Part shown: positions 46,548 to 54,405 of the stretch, piece after piece
How positions within the stretch are numbered: position 1 is the first letter of the stretch
How the letters are laid out: each line of letters starts with the position of its first letter
From: Moraxella oculi
GTDB lineage: Bacteria; Pseudomonadota; Gammaproteobacteria; Pseudomonadales; Moraxellaceae
NCBI RefSeq assembly: GCF_023336735.1
Contig: NZ_JAMBAQ010000001.1
Coordinates: 62,001 to 126,000 of the forward strand
Direction of reading: 5' to 3'
DNA length: 64,000 bases
Notes under the pieces: model-generated
Databases searched by the model: none
What the model saw: only the letters and a program-made list of their open reading frames with translations
What the model was told of the DNA's origin: nothing
Made by a program: the position numbers and the translations under genes

Positions 46548-46561
46548 TACATTTGTACATT
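46548..46561. promoter_or_regulatory. Motif TACATTTGTACATT before the porin gene
   Basis: This 14-mer, with the inverted repeat TACA-TT-TGTA, also overlaps the candidate cstA -35 box at 16739-16752. Here it would be in the initially transcribed region, where a repressor could act. Confidence 0.3.
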
Positions 46562-46669
46562 GACTTAATCATTTGGTCAAATAAATAGTTGCTGTATGAT
46601 GAGTCTTGCGAAAGATTGCCTTTGGCATTTTAGTACAGGGGCTTTTAAGCATGAATTGGAGAATGAAAT

Positions 46670-48157
46670 ATGCGTCGTTTTAATCACAAGGCTTTGGTTG
46701 TTGCCATTGCTTCTTTTGGTACTGTTGGTGTGGCAAATGCCGCAGGTCTTGATCGCTCTGGACAAGATGTGACTGCTTTTTTGCAAGATGGGACTTATGC
46801 TGAAGCAGTGTATACCTATGTCGATGCTGATATCGCAGGTGTGGACACATCAGGACAAGCAATCAAAGACATCGCTGAGCCTTATGATTTTTTCCGCTAT
46901 GGCGTCAAAGCTGACATTAATGATCGTTTTAGCGTGGGCGTGATGTATGATGAACCTTTTGGGGCGGCGGTTAAGTACGAAGGTGGGAATGATTTTGTTT
47001 CTTCAGGTGCAAATGCTACCGTTGCTGCACTGACTGGGGGTCAGTTACTTGATTTTGCGACCACTCAGGATACAGCCAACAACCTAAGAGGCACTGCAGG
47101 AATATTGGCTGATAACTTAAAAGAAAATGCAATCTCAATGCAAGAACTGGGAGCTGAATTGGCAGCTGCTCAGGCGGCAGGCGATACAGCCAAGGTTGCT
47201 CAATTAACAAAAGACTTGCAAGATTCTCAAGTGGACATCGCCACCAAAAGGCAGCGACTTGATGTGGTACTTAAAAAAGCAAAAACTCTGACAGCTGCAA
47301 CCAATGTGGCTGCCACCGCCGAAAACCAAATCGGTGAAGGTACGAATGTTGAGATCCGCACCAACAACGCCACTGCATTGATAGGGGCTAAGCTCGGTGC
47401 TAACAGAAACTTCCAGATTTACGGCGGCCCTGCTGCACAGCGTCTGACAGGTGAGGTTCATTTGCGTGGGGTGGCGTATCAAGGTGCACAAGGCTACGAT
47501 GCTAAAATCAGCACAGATACTGCGGTTGGTTGGGTGGCAGGCGTGTCATATTCTAAGCCTGAAATTGCCCTAAAAGCGGCCTTAACTTATCGCTCTAAGA
47601 TCAAGCACGACTCAGTAATCTCTGAGGTTTTCCCAGCACTGGGTGCGACTGGCACAACTTCTCGTGATTTTAGTGTTACTTTGCCAGAGTCATATAATTT
47701 GGACTTCCAAACTGGCGTGAACCCAACCACATTATTAACCGCCAAAGTTCGCTATGTACCTTGGAGTGGTTTTGATATTCGCCCACCAACTTATGGCGAT
47801 GCAACCTTAATCAGTGCAGTTAAAAAGCTACCAATCGTCAGCTATGATAAAGACCAATGGTCAGCAGAGATTGGATTTGGCAAAAAATTGTCTGATAAAT
47901 TGTCTGTTGCGGGTAATATCGGCTATGATAGCGGTGCTGGCAATCCTGCCACTTCTTTAGGACCTATCAAGGGTTATTACAGTGTGGGTCTGGGTGCTAA
48001 ATATAGCGTTACGCCAGAATGGTCGGTGTCTTTGGGTGGTAAATATCTGAAATTTGGCGATGCTCAAGCTCAATTACCAACCAATGCAATTGTGGGTCGC
48101 TTTAAGGACAATGATGGCTTCATTGCAGGCCTGAAAGTCGCTTATCATGCCAAATAA
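46670..48157 (+). CDS. FadL/OmpP1-type outer-membrane long-chain fatty acid porin with helical insertion
   Basis: A 495-residue outer-membrane beta-barrel. A signal peptide (residues 1-24, cleavage after VANA) precedes the FadL-like mature start AGLDRSGQDV. The C-terminal half has the barrel pattern ending GRFKDNDGFIAGLKVAYHAK with amphipathic strands. Between two strand-like parts (KYEGGNDF near 103-110 and VEIRTNNATALIGAKL near 227-242), residues about 130-215 are Ala/Gln/Asp/Lys-rich and look helical or coiled-coil. This insertion makes the protein longer than E. coli FadL. The M. catarrhalis OMP E is a FadL homologue and this is probably its counterpart. A good ribosome-binding site (GGAGAATGAAAT) precedes the ATG. 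Confidence 0.85.
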   Translation: MRRFNHKALVVAIASFGTVGVANAAGLDRSGQDVTAFLQDGTYAEAVYTYVDADIAGVDTSGQAIKDIAEPYDFFRYGVKADINDRFSVGVMYDEPFGAAVKYEGGNDFVSSGANATVAALTGGQLLDFATTQDTANNLRGTAGILADNLKENAISMQELGAELAAAQAAGDTAKVAQLTKDLQDSQVDIATKRQRLDVVLKKAKTLTAATNVAATAENQIGEGTNVEIRTNNATALIGAKLGANRNFQIYGGPAAQRLTGEVHLRGVAYQGAQGYDAKISTDTAVGWVAGVSYSKPEIALKAALTYRSKIKHDSVISEVFPALGATGTTSRDFSVTLPESYNLDFQTGVNPTTLLTAKVRYVPWSGFDIRPPTYGDATLISAVKKLPIVSYDKDQWSAEIGFGKKLSDKLSVAGNIGYDSGAGNPATSLGPIKGYYSVGLGAKYSVTPEWSVSLGGKYLKFGDAQAQLPTNAIVGRFKDNDGFIAGLKVAYHAK

Positions 48158-48193
48158 TCACCGTAAACAATCACCGCAATGGCATGCGACACG

Positions 48194-48223
48194 AACAAGC
48201 TTCCAGTTGGGAGCTTGTTTTTT
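48194..48223 (+). terminator. Intrinsic terminator after the porin gene
   Basis: An 11-bp stem (48194-48204 with 48209-48219, one G-U pair) with a 4-nt loop and a T6 tail. Confidence 0.85.
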
Positions 48224-48253
48224 ATGCTTAAAAGATGTGTGTGTCAGATTGGG

Positions 48254-48282
48254 TTGTGAAAAACATCAAAAAGCATTATAAT
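48254..48282 (+). promoter_or_regulatory. Sigma-70 promoter for rpe
   Basis: TTGTGA (48254-48259), exactly 17-bp spacer, TATAAT (48277-48282), about 26 bases before the rpe ATG. This leaves a leader of roughly 20 bases. Confidence 0.7.
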
Positions 48283-48308
48283 GAGATTTTGTCATTAATT
48301 GTAATTTC

Positions 48309-48998
48309 ATGAAACCATATCTTATCGCTCCATCAATCTTGTCTGCTGATTTTGCTCGCTTGGGAGAAGATGTGCAGGCTGTTCTTGATGCTGGTGCTGA
48401 TGTCGTGCATTTTGATGTGATGGACAATCATTATGTGCCAAACCTAACTTTTGGGGCAAGCGTGTGCAAGGCCTTAAAAAACTATGGAATCACTGCACCA
48501 ATTGATGTGCATTTGATGGTATCGCCAGTAGACAGTGTCATTGAGCAATTCATTGATGCAGGGGCGGACATCATCACTTTTCACCCAGAAGCCACGCATC
48601 ACATTGATCGCAGCCTACAACTTATTAAGAGTGCGGGCATCAAGTGTGGACTGGTGTTGAATCCTGCCACGCCTTTATCTTACTTGGATCATACCATTGA
48701 TACCATTGATCAGTTGCTTTTGATGAGTGTCAATCCTGGTTTTGGTGGTCAAAAATTCATCGATAAGACTTTGGATAAGCTCAAACAGGCTCGTGCGATG
48801 ATTGATGCCAGTGGGCGAGACATTCGATTGGAGGTTGATGGTGGGGTTACGCCTGATAACATCCGTGCGATTGCTCAAGCTGGTGCAGACATGTTTGTCG
48901 CTGGAAGTGCGATTTTTGGTAAGCCTGATTATCGCCTTGTCATTGAACAAATGCGCTCAGAGCTTTCCTTGGCGGATTCAAAAGTGATTCATACATGA
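48309..48998 (+). CDS. rpe: Ribulose-phosphate 3-epimerase
   Basis: Rpe interconverts ribulose-5-phosphate and xylulose-5-phosphate in the pentose phosphate pathway. The conserved [45 protein letters not shown] and [10 protein letters not shown] segments hold the catalytic Asp residues and metal-binding His. At 229 residues it is of normal length. Its stop overlaps the start of the next gene (ATGA), so rpe and the following two membrane genes are one operon. Confidence 0.95.
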   Translation: MKPYLIAPSILSADFARLGEDVQAVLDAGADVVHFDVMDNHYVPNLTFGASVCKALKNYGITAPIDVHLMVSPVDSVIEQFIDAGADIITFHPEATHHIDRSLQLIKSAGIKCGLVLNPATPLSYLDHTIDTIDQLLLMSVNPGFGGQKFIDKTLDKLKQARAMIDASGRDIRLEVDGGVTPDNIRAIAQAGADMFVAGSAIFGKPDYRLVIEQMRSELSLADSKVIHT

Positions 48999-49321
48999 TT
49001 AGGCAGTCCATCACACAAGACAAACCCTCTAAAAGTGTTGTGCCACTTGGGTTGACCATTGGTTTGTTCATGGCATCATTGGTGCTAAGTTTGGCTGGAT
49101 ATGGTTTTCGTTTATTGGGTGGTGATGACATGGGCGAGGTGGTGCGTCATGCTGCTAAGGTTGTGCCGTTTTTTGTGTTTGTCCTACCTGCTTTAATTTG
49201 GCTAGGAAGCTTGATATTAAACAAACTTGGTAAGGCTGATATTCATGCTCGCAATGCTTGGGCGTTGGGGTGGCTATTGTCTACTGTTGCCATCTTATCC
49301 ATCATGGGAGTGTATAGTTAA
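48995..49321 (+). CDS. Small hypothetical membrane protein (tandem member 1)
   Basis: A 108-residue protein with about three hydrophobic helices (near 22-42, 58-78, 87-105). I do not recognise a family. Between the first two helices is GFRLLGGDD, a motif that recurs as GFRLGGGD in the next gene. It overlaps rpe by 4 bases, and its stop shares one base with the next gene's ATG. Confidence 0.65.
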   Translation: MIRQSITQDKPSKSVVPLGLTIGLFMASLVLSLAGYGFRLLGGDDMGEVVRHAAKVVPFFVFVLPALIWLGSLILNKLGKADIHARNAWALGWLLSTVAILSIMGVYS

Positions 49322-49632
49322 TGCTGACACGATTACTTCCTGATGCCATTGTCCCAAAAGACATTCCAAAGACTCTGATTTTACTACTCATTGTTTTGGT
49401 TTTACTCATTGGATTGTCTGGTTTTCGTTTGGGTGGTGGTGATAGATGGCAGGGGTTTTTGCATGTTCTTGAAAATTGGTTGGTAAGCTTGGTGTTTATT
49501 CCTGCTTGCACAGCATTGGTTGCCCTACCAATTAAATATCGAGATGCTCAGTTTGACATAAAAATGGCGTATTATTTGGGCATGTTTGTGTCGTTTTTAT
49601 TCATGGTGGCAAAGCTTCGCTATTGGCGTTAA
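49321..49632 (+). CDS. Small hypothetical membrane protein (tandem member 2)
   Basis: A 103-residue protein with about three hydrophobic helices (near 18-35, 50-68, 80-98). GFRLGGGDR lies after the first helix, as in its neighbour, but overall identity appears low, so the two are either distant paralogues or share a functional loop. No recognised domain. The tight coupling to rpe suggests co-expression, not necessarily shared function. Confidence 0.65.
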   Translation: MLTRLLPDAIVPKDIPKTLILLLIVLVLLIGLSGFRLGGGDRWQGFLHVLENWLVSLVFIPACTALVALPIKYRDAQFDIKMAYYLGMFVSFLFMVAKLRYWR

Positions 49633-49724
49633 ACCAATCACTGCCTTGAAATTAAAATAAAAAACCTCATAAAAACAATCAACTTAATAAAAATCTAAGA
49701 CAGACGAAAATCGTGGAGTGTTGA

Positions 49725-50249
49725 ATGTTTGATAAAGCAGATGATGATTTGATTCAACAGTTGATAGAGGAGACTGAAACGATTATTGAAGAGCTTCAGG
49801 ATCAACTCAAAACTCAACAAAATGATGTCGAAGAGTGTGAAAATTCAATTGACCACATGTTTGCACAAACAGAATCGGACCTTGGGAAGGGTTGTCAGTC
49901 AAGATCACAAGATGTCAACAGTCAAAAACAGACCAGCTCTGATCGAAAAGAGCCGACCAGTCAAAAAAAAGTAAATCAGCAAAAATCCAGCAACATGATG
50001 GTTAAAGAGGCCGTCTTGGAGTTTGTTGAGCGTGAAGACGGTGTGCTTAGCCTACAAGAAGTAGGAAGTGAAGATGATCCTATGGTAACGATTGTATTTT
50101 CTGAACAGGTCAAGGAAATGGTTGGTAAAAATAACATTCAAATGATAGGGCAAAGCATGATTCATGCTGCCATCGCTGCTGTCATGCAACGCCAACTGAA
50201 TGCTTGGCATGCTCATGTTTATGATGAAGTGCCAAAGCATTACAGTTAG
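49725..50249 (+). CDS. Hypothetical protein with acidic coiled-coil N-terminus
   Basis: A 174-residue soluble protein I do not recognise. Residues 5-45 are acidic and heptad-like (DDDLIQQLIEETETIIEELQ), 46-90 are a Ser/Gln/Lys-rich low-complexity linker, and 92-174 look folded, with alternating hydrophobics (VKEAVLEFVEREDGVLSLQEV, VTIVFSEQVKEMV) and a hydrophobic helix near 145-158. There is no signal peptide. A GGAG sits before the ATG. It ends before a strong terminator. Confidence 0.65.
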   Translation: MFDKADDDLIQQLIEETETIIEELQDQLKTQQNDVEECENSIDHMFAQTESDLGKGCQSRSQDVNSQKQTSSDRKEPTSQKKVNQQKSSNMMVKEAVLEFVEREDGVLSLQEVGSEDDPMVTIVFSEQVKEMVGKNNIQMIGQSMIHAAIAAVMQRQLNAWHAHVYDEVPKHYS

Positions 50250-50256
50250 TTGATGA

Positions 50257-50283
50257 AAAAGAGCATGCTTGGCATGCTCTTTT
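50257..50283. terminator. Bidirectional terminator between the hypothetical gene and the response regulator
   Basis: A perfect 12-bp stem (50257-50268 with 50272-50283) with a 3-nt loop, A4/T4 at the ends. It overlaps the last base or two of the convergent response-regulator gene. Confidence 0.9.
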
Positions 50284-50923
50284 AATTGGTTTCTACAAGT
50301 CCGTGCCTAATGGCAAGATGTGTGAGCTTGACATCGCTGTTTACGCCCAGCTTTTCAAAAATACGATAGCGATAAGTATTGACAGTTTTGACGCTGACGA
50401 ACAGTCGCTCAGCGATTTCTTGGGCACTTTGACAATTCGCCACCATCATGGCGACCTGTTTTTCACGCTCAGAAAGTACATCAAAAGGTGAGTCATTTTG
50501 TTCACCAAGTACTGACTCTGCCAGTACATCTGCAACATCATGGCTAAAATATTTGCCACCACCATGAATTTTTTTGATGGCACGCACCATCTCATCTAAT
50601 GGCGTACCTTTGGTGATGTAGCCATCAACACCTGCTTTTAAGAGCATGGAAGGGTAGGGCTGTGCTGATAATCCAGACACAGCTAAAATCTTAATGGAAT
50701 CATTGATTTGTTTAATTCGCCGAGTTGCTTCAATGCCACCAACATTTGGCATATTCACATCAAGTAGGACGACATGGGGGTGGTGCTGTCTGGCAAGCTT
50801 GATGGCAATATCCCCATCATCTGCTTCTGCAACAACCTCAATGTCAGCGATACCATCAAGCATATGTGTGATGCCCATCCTTACCAAATTGTGGTCGTCA
50901 ACCACTAAAATCTTAATTGTCAT
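50282..50923 (-). CDS. NarL/LuxR-family response regulator, GacA/UvrY-like
   Basis: A 213-residue two-component regulator. The receiver domain starts IKILVVDDHNLVR, the phospho-acceptor is D55 in VVLLDVNMPN, and the conserved Lys lies in YITKGTP. The C-terminal LuxR helix-turn-helix is LSEREKQVAMMVAN...EIAERLFVSVKTVNTYRYRIFEKLGV, of the GacA type. The start at 50923 has AAGGG upstream; the frame to 50941 adds six residues. No sensor kinase is adjacent, as usual for GacA. In M. catarrhalis the regulator MesR belongs to this group, and this may be it. Confidence 0.88.
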   Translation of the reverse strand: MTIKILVVDDHNLVRMGITHMLDGIADIEVVAEADDGDIAIKLARQHHPHVVLLDVNMPNVGGIEATRRIKQINDSIKILAVSGLSAQPYPSMLLKAGVDGYITKGTPLDEMVRAIKKIHGGGKYFSHDVADVLAESVLGEQNDSPFDVLSEREKQVAMMVANCQSAQEIAERLFVSVKTVNTYRYRIFEKLGVNSDVKLTHLAIRHGLVETN

Positions 50924-51341
50924 GTACACCCTTGGCATCAATTGTTCAAAAAATCACTTAAAAAAGTTTAGCACAATTTTAGGTAAATACAACGAGCATG
51001 CTCAAAAATATTTTAAAATTTTATCATTTGAGTGCATGGCGAGAGAGTCTGCCATTGTTTCCCTATTCTCACTTGTCATAATTGTTTACAAAAATATGGG
51101 TTTCTTTGTAACTAAAATGGCAAGTTTTCGTAAAAATATTTTGGTTGGCTGTGTATCATCTTCTTGAATGTGCTAAAATATTTTTTATTGAAAGTGAATT
51201 TTATTTCATTAAATCAATCTAATGAATCTGTCAATGAAGATTAATGGTGTTGTGCTGGTATTTTGAATGGCTGTTCAAAGAGGGGCACAAATGATGAGTC
51301 AGCAATCATCATGATTGCGTATTTTAAGGATGTTATGTTAC
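50924..51341. promoter_or_regulatory. Divergent gap, response regulator / pbpG
   Basis: About 418 bp, A+T-rich, with no ORF I would defend and no clear consensus promoter. AAGGA lies 11 bases before the pbpG ATG. Confidence 0.3.
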
Positions 51342-52394
51342 ATGAATCATGCCAAATTAACTCAATGTGTCGCCACTTCTTTGGTTTCCTTGACCATGTT
51401 TATGCTGAGTAAGTCGGCATTGGCGTTCACCGTTGACCAAACCAATCAGCGTACGATTACCATCACTCATAGCACTCCTGCAATAACCACAACCATCACT
51501 CAATCGCCTTCCGTACCTAGCACTACCACCATCACACCAGTTACCGCCAACACTCTCACTCAAAGCACGATGAACACAAACCAACATCATGGCTTTACTG
51601 ATCATCATCAAGCTCCGATTTTCGACCAATTGGCAATATCTACCAATTCATCGGCGGTGGCAGTCATGGATTTGCAGACGGGCAATTTAATCTATTCAAA
51701 AAACATCGATGCCACTCGTTCGATTGCTTCTATTAGTAAGGTGATGACAGCGATGGTGGTTTTGGATGCAGATCTTGACATGCGTGAAGAGATTACCATC
51801 ATTCCATCTGATTTGGTGGGTGCTAAGCAAGCCAGTACCAATCTGCGTGCAGGAGATCGTTTGAGTCGTTCCGAATTCACACTGATGATGCTCATGAAAT
51901 CGGAAAATCCTGCAGCCAAAGCTTTGGCGCGTACTTACCCAGGTGGATATGACGCTTTCATCGCTGCGATGAATGCTAAGGCGTTAAGCTTGGGTATGCG
52001 TCAAACACATTTTTCTGACTCATCAGGACTTGATCCAAGAAATGTCGCTTCTGCCAATGACTTGGTTAAGATGATGAAAGCTGTCAGTATTGAGCCGCGT
52101 TATCAGCTGATTCGTACTTTCTCAACAGCACCGAGTTATGATTTTTATATCACCAATTTTAATACGGGCAATCGTACTTATAAAGCCAAAAATACCAGCA
52201 CCTTGGTGCGTTCTGGTGAGCATCAGATTGGTGTTTCTAAGACTGGTTTTATTCGTGAGGCGGGTTATTGCGTTGTCATGGAGACGCATGTTAATAATAA
52301 GCCTGCGGTCATCGTGCTACTTGGGGCTGGTGCTTCACAAAGCCGCTGGAATGATGCCAGAAATATTCTCACAGAACTTGCTTATCGTCGCTAA
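51342..52394 (+). CDS. pbpG: D-alanyl-D-alanine endopeptidase, PBP7 (PbpG) type
   Basis: A periplasmic low-molecular-weight penicillin-binding protein that cleaves peptidoglycan cross-links. From the ATG at 51342 there is a signal peptide (1-28), a Thr/Ser/Pro-rich linker (about 36-80), then the catalytic domain with SISK (S130, K133), SEN (SxN) and KTG (GVSKTG). Length is 350 residues. The linker is longer than in E. coli PBP7 and may let the domain reach the wall. It is monocistronic. Confidence 0.92.
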   Translation: MNHAKLTQCVATSLVSLTMFMLSKSALAFTVDQTNQRTITITHSTPAITTTITQSPSVPSTTTITPVTANTLTQSTMNTNQHHGFTDHHQAPIFDQLAISTNSSAVAVMDLQTGNLIYSKNIDATRSIASISKVMTAMVVLDADLDMREEITIIPSDLVGAKQASTNLRAGDRLSRSEFTLMMLMKSENPAAKALARTYPGGYDAFIAAMNAKALSLGMRQTHFSDSSGLDPRNVASANDLVKMMKAVSIEPRYQLIRTFSTAPSYDFYITNFNTGNRTYKAKNTSTLVRSGEHQIGVSKTGFIREAGYCVVMETHVNNKPAVIVLLGAGASQSRWNDARNILTELAYRR

Positions 52395-52488
52395 TGTTTG
52401 ATTGGGTGGTGTGTCCTCACTAAAAAGCCAAGTGTGATGACTTTATGGTGATTCGGACAAATGTACCATCGGTCATTTAATTCTACCC

Positions 52489-52522
52489 AAAGCCAGGTTT
52501 TGTGTATGCAGGACTTGGCTTT
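52489..52522 (+). terminator. Candidate hairpin after pbpG
   Basis: A 10-bp stem (52489-52498 with 52513-52522, one G-U pair) and 14-nt loop about 95 bases after pbpG. No T tract follows, so confidence is low. Confidence 0.35.
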
Positions 52523-52560
52523 GATTGAGTGAATATTGGTTCGTTGGGTGCTGTTGTGCG

Positions 52561-52589
52561 TTGTTTTAGGTGGTGTGATCAGTTATAAT
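52561..52589 (+). promoter_or_regulatory. Sigma-70 promoter for thiE
   Basis: TTGTTT (52561-52566), 17-bp spacer, TATAAT (52584-52589). It gives a leader of about 30 bases. The leader contains no thiamine-pyrophosphate riboswitch. Confidence 0.65.
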
Positions 52590-52627
52590 GAATCATTTTT
52601 ATTTGCTTTCTACATGCTTGCCTTTCC

Positions 52628-53278
52628 ATGACACATTCTAGCCCAAGACTTTATTTACTTACCAATGACGATGAGATCTCCACATTGATGGATAAGCTTG
52701 AGCGTGCCTTAGACACAGGTGCGATTTCATTGTTGCAAATTCGCCGCAAAGCTACTTTAAAACAATACGACCTTGCTACGGTTTACCGAGAGGCGGAGTT
52801 TTTGGTGAGTTTGACGGATAAATATGGCATTGAAGTTGTGATGAATGATGATTTGCAGCTTGCGTCGCATTTTGGTACTGGTGTGCATTTGGGGCAGCGA
52901 GACGGTAGCGTGGCGATGGCAAGGCAACTACTGGGTGATGATGTGGTGATTGGCAGAACCTGCCATGCTGACATCGCTTTATTTAAGCAGGCAAAAAAAG
53001 AAGGTGCAAGCTATGGAGCAATGGGTACGGCATTCAATTCCCTAACCAAGCCTAAAGCTGGTATTGTGCCAATGCCAACCTTACATAAGACGAGCAATGT
53101 TGATTTGCCTTTGTGCTTGATTGGGGGCATCACGCTTGATAATGTTTATCAATTACGAGACGGCTTGGAGGATACGCCATTGGATTATGTGGCTGTAACT
53201 GCTGATATCATGTCGCATAGCAGTCAGACCATTGCGGCAAAATGTCGAGCTTGGCAATTAAAACTGCAAAACTGGTGA
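52628..53278 (+). CDS. thiE: Thiamine-phosphate synthase
   Basis: ThiE couples the pyrimidine and thiazole halves of thiamine. The beta-alpha barrel shows LYLLTNDDE, LLQIRRK, VVMNDDLQLA with the diphosphate-binding region, GVHLGQRDG, VIGRTCHAD and CLIGGITLDNV. Length of 216 residues is normal. It is a single gene with its own promoter and is not preceded by a TPP riboswitch, so control is by other means or absent. Confidence 0.93.
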   Translation: MTHSSPRLYLLTNDDEISTLMDKLERALDTGAISLLQIRRKATLKQYDLATVYREAEFLVSLTDKYGIEVVMNDDLQLASHFGTGVHLGQRDGSVAMARQLLGDDVVIGRTCHADIALFKQAKKEGASYGAMGTAFNSLTKPKAGIVPMPTLHKTSNVDLPLCLIGGITLDNVYQLRDGLEDTPLDYVAVTADIMSHSSQTIAAKCRAWQLKLQNW

Positions 53279-53322
53279 TGTTAAAACGCTTTATTCTATT
53301 GATTTTACCATATTAATTTTTT

Positions 53323-54405
53323 ATGACTTGCATGAATATCAACCACCCCACGCCAAAGCCCAATCATGTGACGCATTTTCAAAGTGTGGATGATGCCAGT
53401 TTTGCATTATGGCTGGCGACCTATGCCAAAACCCAGCCTTGCTTAACTGTGGTGGTATGTTGCAATCAAGCCCAACTGCACAATCTAGAAAGTGAGCTGG
53501 ATTTTTTTAATATCAAAACGCATACTTTTAGTGATTATGAAACCTTGGTGTATGACAATCTGTCAGTACAGCAAGACATCATCTCTGAGCGTATTGATTT
53601 GCTGACGCATATGCCACAAACAGGCGTGTTGCTTGTGGCAGTACAAACATTGATGCAACGCATTGCACCGCCAAGCTATCTTTTGGGGCGGTTTTTTGAG
53701 TTGACTGTTGGTGATGTTTTTGACATTAATCAGCAAAGACAAAGACTCATCAAAGCAGGATATGAGATGGTTGAAACTGTCTATGCTGCTGGCGAATTTG
53801 CGGTGCGTGGCAGTATTGTGGATATTTTTGCGGTGGGTCAAGTATTGCCATTTCGATTGGAACTGTTTGATGATGAAATAGAGTCCATCAGGTTTTTCAA
53901 TCCAGAAACTCAGCGTACAGTCAGTGATGAGGAGTTGCTTCATCTCAAACAAGGTGAGGCTATCGATTCCAAGTCTTTACCCAACTCGCCGAAGGTCAAT
54001 CATTTTCGCTTATTGCCTGCGCGTGAATTTGACTTAGATGATTTGCAGGCTTTTCGCCAAAATTTTGCCAGCGTATTTCCTGATGTCTCAGCTCGAAGAT
54101 TTGAGTTATATAATGAGGTGATGGCTGGCATCAGTCCAGCTGGCGTGGAATATTACATTCCATTATTTTTCGACCTTGATGAATGGCGTGCGTCTGGCTC
54201 ACTGTTTGAATATTTGCCTGCCAATACACTCATCGTTTATGATGAGTGCTTGATGAATCATCATGAAGAATTTTGGGGGCAGATAAACGCACGACATCAT
54301 TCTCGTGCTTTTAATAAAGAATTGCCAATTTTACCTCCACAGTTGTTGTATCTGCCTAGTAACGAATTTTTTGGCAAATTAAAGAAATACCCTAAGGCGT
54401 CATGA
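53323..54405 (+). CDS. mfd: Transcription-repair coupling factor Mfd, N-terminal part (split gene)
   Basis: A 360-residue protein equal to the UvrB-homology module (domains 1a, 2 and 1b) of Mfd, which binds UvrA and keeps Mfd autoinhibited. The Mfd-like segments SDYETLVYDNLSVQQDIISERIDLL, LVAVQTLMQRIAPP and FAVRGSIVDIFAVGQVLPFRLELFDDEIESIRFF are intact. The frame stops at 54403-54405, at the place corresponding to the E. coli boundary between domains 1b and 3 (residues about 345-350). The next gene continues with the rest of Mfd in another frame, so either a single-base shift broke mfd or it is genuinely split. There is no other lesion in this half. Confidence 0.9.
   Translation: MTCMNINHPTPKPNHVTHFQSVDDASFALWLATYAKTQPCLTVVVCCNQAQLHNLESELDFFNIKTHTFSDYETLVYDNLSVQQDIISERIDLLTHMPQTGVLLVAVQTLMQRIAPPSYLLGRFFELTVGDVFDINQQRQRLIKAGYEMVETVYAAGEFAVRGSIVDIFAVGQVLPFRLELFDDEIESIRFFNPETQRTVSDEELLHLKQGEAIDSKSLPNSPKVNHFRLLPAREFDLDDLQAFRQNFASVFPDVSARRFELYNEVMAGISPAGVEYYIPLFFDLDEWRASGSLFEYLPANTLIVYDECLMNHHEEFWGQINARHHSRAFNKELPILPPQLLYLPSNEFFGKLKKYPKAS

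Noticed and set aside
52395-52627. Possible thiamine-pyrophosphate riboswitch before thiE
   Set aside because: The conserved CTGAGA and ACCTGAT core elements are absent from the leader.
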